This document shows, in pieces, positions 60,864 to 64,000 of a stretch of DNA of 64,000 nt. The notes below the pieces were generated by a model, which was given only the letters and a program-made list of their open reading frames with translations, had not been told where the DNA came from and ran no database searches. The stretch is from UBA1422 sp041859095 (GTDB lineage Bacteria > Bacillota > Clostridia > Peptostreptococcales > Anaerovoracaceae), in contig JBHEKY010000013.1 in NCBI GenBank assembly GCA_041859095.1, forward strand, positions 5,413 through 69,412, given 5' to 3'. Both the position numbers and the translations under genes were made by a program. Each line of letters begins with the position of its first letter. Position 1 is the stretch's first letter.

Positions 60864-61943
60864 ATGGGAAAACGAACTATTATTCCTTTCGGACCACAGC
60901 ATCCTGTTTTGCCTGAACCCATCCATTTGGATTTGGTCGTTGAAGACGAAACAGTAGTTGAAGCCATTCCGTCTATTGGGTTTATCCATAGAGGTTTGGA
61001 AAAACTAGTGGAAAAAAAGGAATATACCGAAATGGTATATGTCATCGAAAGAATCTGTGGCATTTGCAGCTTCGGCCACGGCTGGGGTTACTGCGCGGCA
61101 GTAGAAGGCGCTATGGGCGTTGAAATTCCTGAGCGTGCCGACTATCTTAGAACCATTTGGCACGAACTGGGCAGAATGCACAGCCATTTATTGTGGCTTG
61201 GACTGACTGCCGACGGTTTCGGATTTGAAAGTCTGTTTATGCATTGCTGGAGAGTCAGAGAGACTATCCTTGACATCTTCGAAAACACAACTGGTGGGCG
61301 GGTTATTTTCTCGGTTTGTAAGATTGGTGGTGTTCGAAAAGACATCGACAACAAAACATTACGCGAAATGGTCAACACACTTCGTAAACTCGAAAAAGAA
61401 ATCAAAGAACTGACCGATGTATTCCTCGAAGATCGTTCTGTCAAGAGCCGTCTCTGTGGAATCGGAACCTTATCCAAGCAGGATGCCATTGATCTTTGTG
61501 CCGTGGGACCCATGGCCAGAGCATCTGGCGTTGCACAGGATATGAGACTCAATGGTCATGGCAAATATCTTGAATTAGGATTTGAACCAATCATTGAAAC
61601 AGACGGAGACTGCTATGCAAGATGCAAAGTAAGAATCCGAGAAGTGTTCCAGTGTATCGATTTAATCGAAAAAGCGGTTGACCAAATGCCGGATGGAGAG
61701 ATTTCTGTTCCTGTCAAAGGCAATCCTGAAGGCGAGTTCTTCGTACGTTTAGAGCAGCCGAGAGGCGAGGCGGTATACTACGCAAAAGGACAGGGAACCA
61801 AGTTCCTGGAACGTATGCGTGTTCGGACACCGACCAACGCCAACATCCCGGCTATGGTAAAGACACTGCAGGGTTGCGATTTGGCAGATGTACCCATGCT
61901 GGTACTGACCATAGACCCATGCATTAGTTGTACAGAAAGGTAG
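60864..61943 (+). CDS. echE: Ech [NiFe]-hydrogenase large subunit EchE (NuoD-like)
   Basis: A 359-residue catalytic subunit. Both nickel-binding pairs are present: C65 and C68 in RICGICSFGH and C353 and C356 in DPCISCTER at the very C-terminus. Complex I NuoD proteins lack these, so this is a true group 4 [NiFe]-hydrogenase that reduces protons with ferredoxin electrons or the reverse. The protein ends three residues after the last Cys, leaving no cleavable C-terminal peptide, as reported for Ech-type enzymes. GGAAGG precedes the ATG. Confidence 0.96.
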   Translation: MGKRTIIPFGPQHPVLPEPIHLDLVVEDETVVEAIPSIGFIHRGLEKLVEKKEYTEMVYVIERICGICSFGHGWGYCAAVEGAMGVEIPERADYLRTIWHELGRMHSHLLWLGLTADGFGFESLFMHCWRVRETILDIFENTTGGRVIFSVCKIGGVRKDIDNKTLREMVNTLRKLEKEIKELTDVFLEDRSVKSRLCGIGTLSKQDAIDLCAVGPMARASGVAQDMRLNGHGKYLELGFEPIIETDGDCYARCKVRIREVFQCIDLIEKAVDQMPDGEISVPVKGNPEGEFFVRLEQPRGEAVYYAKGQGTKFLERMRVRTPTNANIPAMVKTLQGCDLADVPMLVLTIDPCISCTER

Positions 61944-61952
61944 GTGAGAAAA

Positions 61953-62342
61953 ATGGCGATTTTTAAACTCGGTAAAGTTATCATAACCAGCTTATTCAAG
62001 AAGCCGGCAACTCTCATGTACCCGGTAGTCCCCAGGCAGTGGCAAGAGCGAACCAGAGGACATATTTCCATCGTCGAAAAAGACTGCATCCTTTGTAGCA
62101 TCTGTTCAAAAAGATGTCCAACCCATGCAATCACAGTAGACAGAGAAGGCCGCACTTGGGCAATCAATCGAATGGACTGTGTACAGTGTGGATCCTGCGT
62201 CGATAATTGCCCCAAAAAATGTCTGACAATGGAAAACCAATATTCTGCACCAAGTGCCACCAAAACCATTGATGTCCATGACATCCCCGTGGTAGAGAAA
62301 AAAGTGGCGCCTGTTGCCGCAGAAGCCCCGGTTGCAGGTTAA
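61953..62342 (+). CDS. echF: Ech hydrogenase ferredoxin-like subunit EchF (NuoI-like)
   Basis: A 129-residue protein with two [4Fe-4S] motifs: C45-x2-C48-x2-C51-x3-C55 and C76-x2-C79-x2-C82-x3-C86, each followed by Pro. It accepts electrons from soluble ferredoxin. The last 30 residues or so form a Val/Ala/Pro-rich tail. The ATG at 61953 is chosen because TAGGTGAG is its ribosome site; the in-frame GTG at 61944 lies within it. Confidence 0.94.
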   Translation: MAIFKLGKVIITSLFKKPATLMYPVVPRQWQERTRGHISIVEKDCILCSICSKRCPTHAITVDREGRTWAINRMDCVQCGSCVDNCPKKCLTMENQYSAPSATKTIDVHDIPVVEKKVAPVAAEAPVAG

Positions 62343-62357
62343 TCTGGGGGCATAAGC

Positions 62358-62465
62358 TTGCAAAAGCTTCTTACTCAGGAAGAAAAGGTCCGGAAGGTGG
62401 AATTTGATGGCAGCACGCGTGCAGCAACCACATCAAAGAAACCGAAAGGAGTGCCTTTCCTTTAA
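62358..62465 (+). CDS. Possible 35-residue small protein after EchF
   Basis: An open frame with a TTG start at 62358, preceded by GGGGG at 62346-62350, codes for a basic, soluble peptide (LQKLLTQEEKVRK start, KKPKGVPFL end). It lies between echF and the operon terminator, in the same transcript. Nothing in it is recognisable. The base pattern is less AT-rich than the region after the terminator, which hints at coding or at a recent remnant. It might equally be the remains of a longer gene. Confidence 0.3.
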   Translation: MQKLLTQEEKVRKVEFDGSTRAATTSKKPKGVPFL

Positions 62466-62492
62466 ATAGGTCGAGACCAAATTCTAGTACAG

Positions 62493-62531
62493 AACGCAGC
62501 GGTTGCTCATGCAACCGCTGTGTTCTTTTTT
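62493..62531 (+). terminator. Strong terminator of the ech operon
   Basis: A 14-bp stem, AACGCAGCGGTTGC at 62493-62506 with GCAACCGCTGTGTT at 62511-62524 (one G-U pair), a TCAT loop and a following CTTTTTT. It separates the ech operon from rnf. Confidence 0.95.
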
Positions 62532-62699
62532 GATTCAACTATGTTTTGATATTTCAATTTGGAGAAAAAATAATGCACACAAAAAAATACAAAATACATA
62601 GCCAAAGGTATAGATTTTTATACAAAATAAATATAATATATACAGAATTAGTCAGAGCATATATATAGGTAGAATAAATTGAATCGAACGGAGATGTAA
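62532..62699 (+). promoter_or_regulatory. AT-rich rnf promoter region
   Basis: This gap of 168 nt is very AT-rich. TATAAT at 62632-62637 is the best -10 candidate, but no good -35 stands at 16-18 nt. A short dyad, GTATAgattttTATAC, lies at 62608-62624. GGAG (62690-62693) is the ribosome site of rnfC. A promoter is expected here because a strong terminator stands upstream, but its exact place is uncertain. Confidence 0.4.
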
Positions 62700-64000
62700 A
62701 TGAGTTGGAAAAAAAATCCCATTGCCTCCTTATTCAATGACAAGGGGCACATGAAAAGTATTCATGTGAAACACCTTAAGGCCACTGAGGATAAGGAAAC
62801 AAGGCAAATGAAGGTACCCTCCATGGTATATATATCCATGGCACAGCACATTGGACCTCCCTGCAAACCGCTTGTGAAAGCGGGTGACGTGGTAGCCGTT
62901 GGGCAACCCATAGGAGATACTGACGCTTTTGTCAGCGCACCCATTCACGCAAGCGTATCAGGGAAAGTAGAAAAAATTGGAAAGATCCGATCGGTCACGG
63001 GAGGGCAGGACGCCGTGATTTCCATTCAATCGGACAAAAAACAAACTCTCTGGGAAGGGATTTCGGCCCCGCAGGTATCTAACTACGATGAATTTATTAA
63101 GGAAATTCGAAAAAGCGGATTAGTTGGTTTGGGAGGGGCAGCTTTCCCCACACACGTAAAATACAGTCCCAAAAATCTGGACCAGGTAGACACCCTGATT
63201 ATCAATGGCGCAGAATGTGAGCCCTTTATCACGTCAGACTACCGCACCATGCTTGAAGATACAGAAGATATTATCAGTGGCATCGCCCTGACAGCAAAAT
63301 ATCTTAGCATCGATAAGGTTTTTCTTGCAATTGAAAGCAACAAACCAAAGGCCATTGCGCGATTCACTCAAATCATCAAAGAACGTCATCTGGGCAACAT
63401 CACTTTGGTCACTCTAAAAAGCACCTACCCACAGGGGGCTGAACGTGTGCTGATTTATGAGGTGACAGGCAAAGTCATGAACGCTGGGGTATTGCCTGCG
63501 GAATTAGGGGTGTTGGTTTCTAACATTGCGACCATTGCATTTGTTGGACAATACTTCCGCACCGGAATTCCTCTCGTGTCCAAAAAAATTACAGTAGACG
63601 GCTCCGCTGTAAAAAGCCCAGCCAATCTTCAAGTCCCTATTGGCACACCCATTGCAGATGTGATAGATGCTTGTGGAGGATATCGTGGTAAACCAGAAAA
63701 AATTCTGATGGGCGGCCCCATGATGGGTCGAACGGTGTTCTCAGACACTCTGCCAATCCTAAAAAACAACAACGCCATTTTGGCATTTACAGGCAGACAG
63801 GCAGTGATTCCGGAGGAAACACCCTGCATCAACTGTGGCCGTTGCTTTTTTGCATGCCCATTTGATTTGTTGCCCTATGCGATGTACAAAGCTTACGATA
63901 ACAATGACATGGATGTTTTGGAACGGTTGCGCGTCATGCAATGCATGGAGTGTGGTAGTTGCAGTTATGTTTGTCCGGCCAAAAAACCACTGCGCTTTAC
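62700..64000 (+). CDS. rnfC: Rnf complex subunit C (3' end beyond window)
   Basis: The first 433 codons of RnfC, the NADH-side subunit of the ferredoxin:NAD+ oxidoreductase. VSAPIHASVSGKV is the biotinyl-like N-terminal part, GLVGLGGAAFPTHVKY at about residues 141-156 is the NADH/FMN loop, INGAECEPF follows, and two [4Fe-4S] motifs are complete: C376-C379-C382-C386 and C415-C418-C421-C425. The ATG at 62700 follows CGGAG. The window ends shortly after the second cluster. In other Clostridia rnfD, G, E, A and B follow. Confidence 0.93.
   Translation, partial: MSWKKNPIASLFNDKGHMKSIHVKHLKATEDKETRQMKVPSMVYISMAQHIGPPCKPLVKAGDVVAVGQPIGDTDAFVSAPIHASVSGKVEKIGKIRSVTGGQDAVISIQSDKKQTLWEGISAPQVSNYDEFIKEIRKSGLVGLGGAAFPTHVKYSPKNLDQVDTLIINGAECEPFITSDYRTMLEDTEDIISGIALTAKYLSIDKVFLAIESNKPKAIARFTQIIKERHLGNITLVTLKSTYPQGAERVLIYEVTGKVMNAGVLPAELGVLVSNIATIAFVGQYFRTGIPLVSKKITVDGSAVKSPANLQVPIGTPIADVIDACGGYRGKPEKILMGGPMMGRTVFSDTLPILKNNNAILAFTGRQAVIPEETPCINCGRCFFACPFDLLPYAMYKAYDNNDMDVLERLRVMQCMECGSCSYVCPAKKPLRF

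Noticed and set aside
57201..62342. NADH dehydrogenase (complex I) or formate hydrogenlyase instead of Ech
   Set aside because: EchE keeps both CxxC nickel-binding pairs that NuoD lacks, only six subunits are present, and no formate dehydrogenase or extra membrane subunits accompany it.

Overview
The window reads as chromosomal DNA of an anaerobic, monoderm Clostridia (Firmicutes). Supporting signs are a T-box leader before valS, an LCP-family wall glycopolymer ligase, ACR3-type arsenite efflux, the formyl-tetrahydrofolate branch genes fhs-fchA-folD, and two ferredoxin-linked energy-conserving complexes (Ech hydrogenase and Rnf). Genus-level assignment is not possible from the sequence alone; an Anaerovoracaceae/Eubacterium-like lineage is only a guess. 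Every supported gene lies on the + strand, usually with short gaps or 4-50 nt overlaps, so the window looks like a series of long co-directional operons. I saw no rRNA, tRNA, insertion sequence or CRISPR array.

Layout. 1-5.2 kb: housekeeping (Nudix hydrolase, XerD-like recombinase, LCP protein, ribosomal protein L19 with a long alanine-rich tail, RbgA, RNase HII). 5.3-9.5 kb: one-carbon metabolism (homocysteine methyltransferase-like protein, Fhs, FchA, FolD). 9.5-15.7 kb: a nickel-pincer cofactor locus, larB and a LarC lacking its second domain, separated by an arsenic-resistance operon (ArsR, ArsP-like permease, mini-thioredoxin, ACR3, ArsC) and a radical SAM/SPASM maturase.

15.7-39.6 kb: a 22-gene Wzx/Wzy-type surface polysaccharide locus behind a perfect-consensus promoter (TTGACA-17-TATAAT). 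It encodes a membrane 4,6-dehydratase, a priming glycosyl-phosphotransferase, a Wzz-like protein, several glycosyltransferases, a complete CapE-CapF-CapG set for UDP-N-acetyl-L-fucosamine, Wzy, Wzx, three DegT-family proteins (one with its PLP lysine replaced by arginine), acetyltransferases, RmlA, RmlB and GalE. The middle of the locus is visibly more AT-rich than its flanks, as expected of an exchangeable cassette.

39.6-57.0 kb: housekeeping again (YtvI-like permease, T-box/valS, folC, lipid kinase, GNAT, plsX, rnc, smc, ftsY, der, plsY, gpsA, miaB). 57.1-62.5 kb: a complete six-subunit Ech hydrogenase operon (EchA-F) with its own promoter and a strong terminator. 62.7 kb to the end: the start of rnfC, cut by the window edge.

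Together the genes suggest a strict anaerobe that handles formate/one-carbon units through tetrahydrofolate, reoxidises ferredoxin through Ech (H2 evolution with ion pumping) and/or Rnf (NAD+ reduction with ion pumping), and carries a heteropolysaccharide probably rich in 6-deoxy amino sugars.
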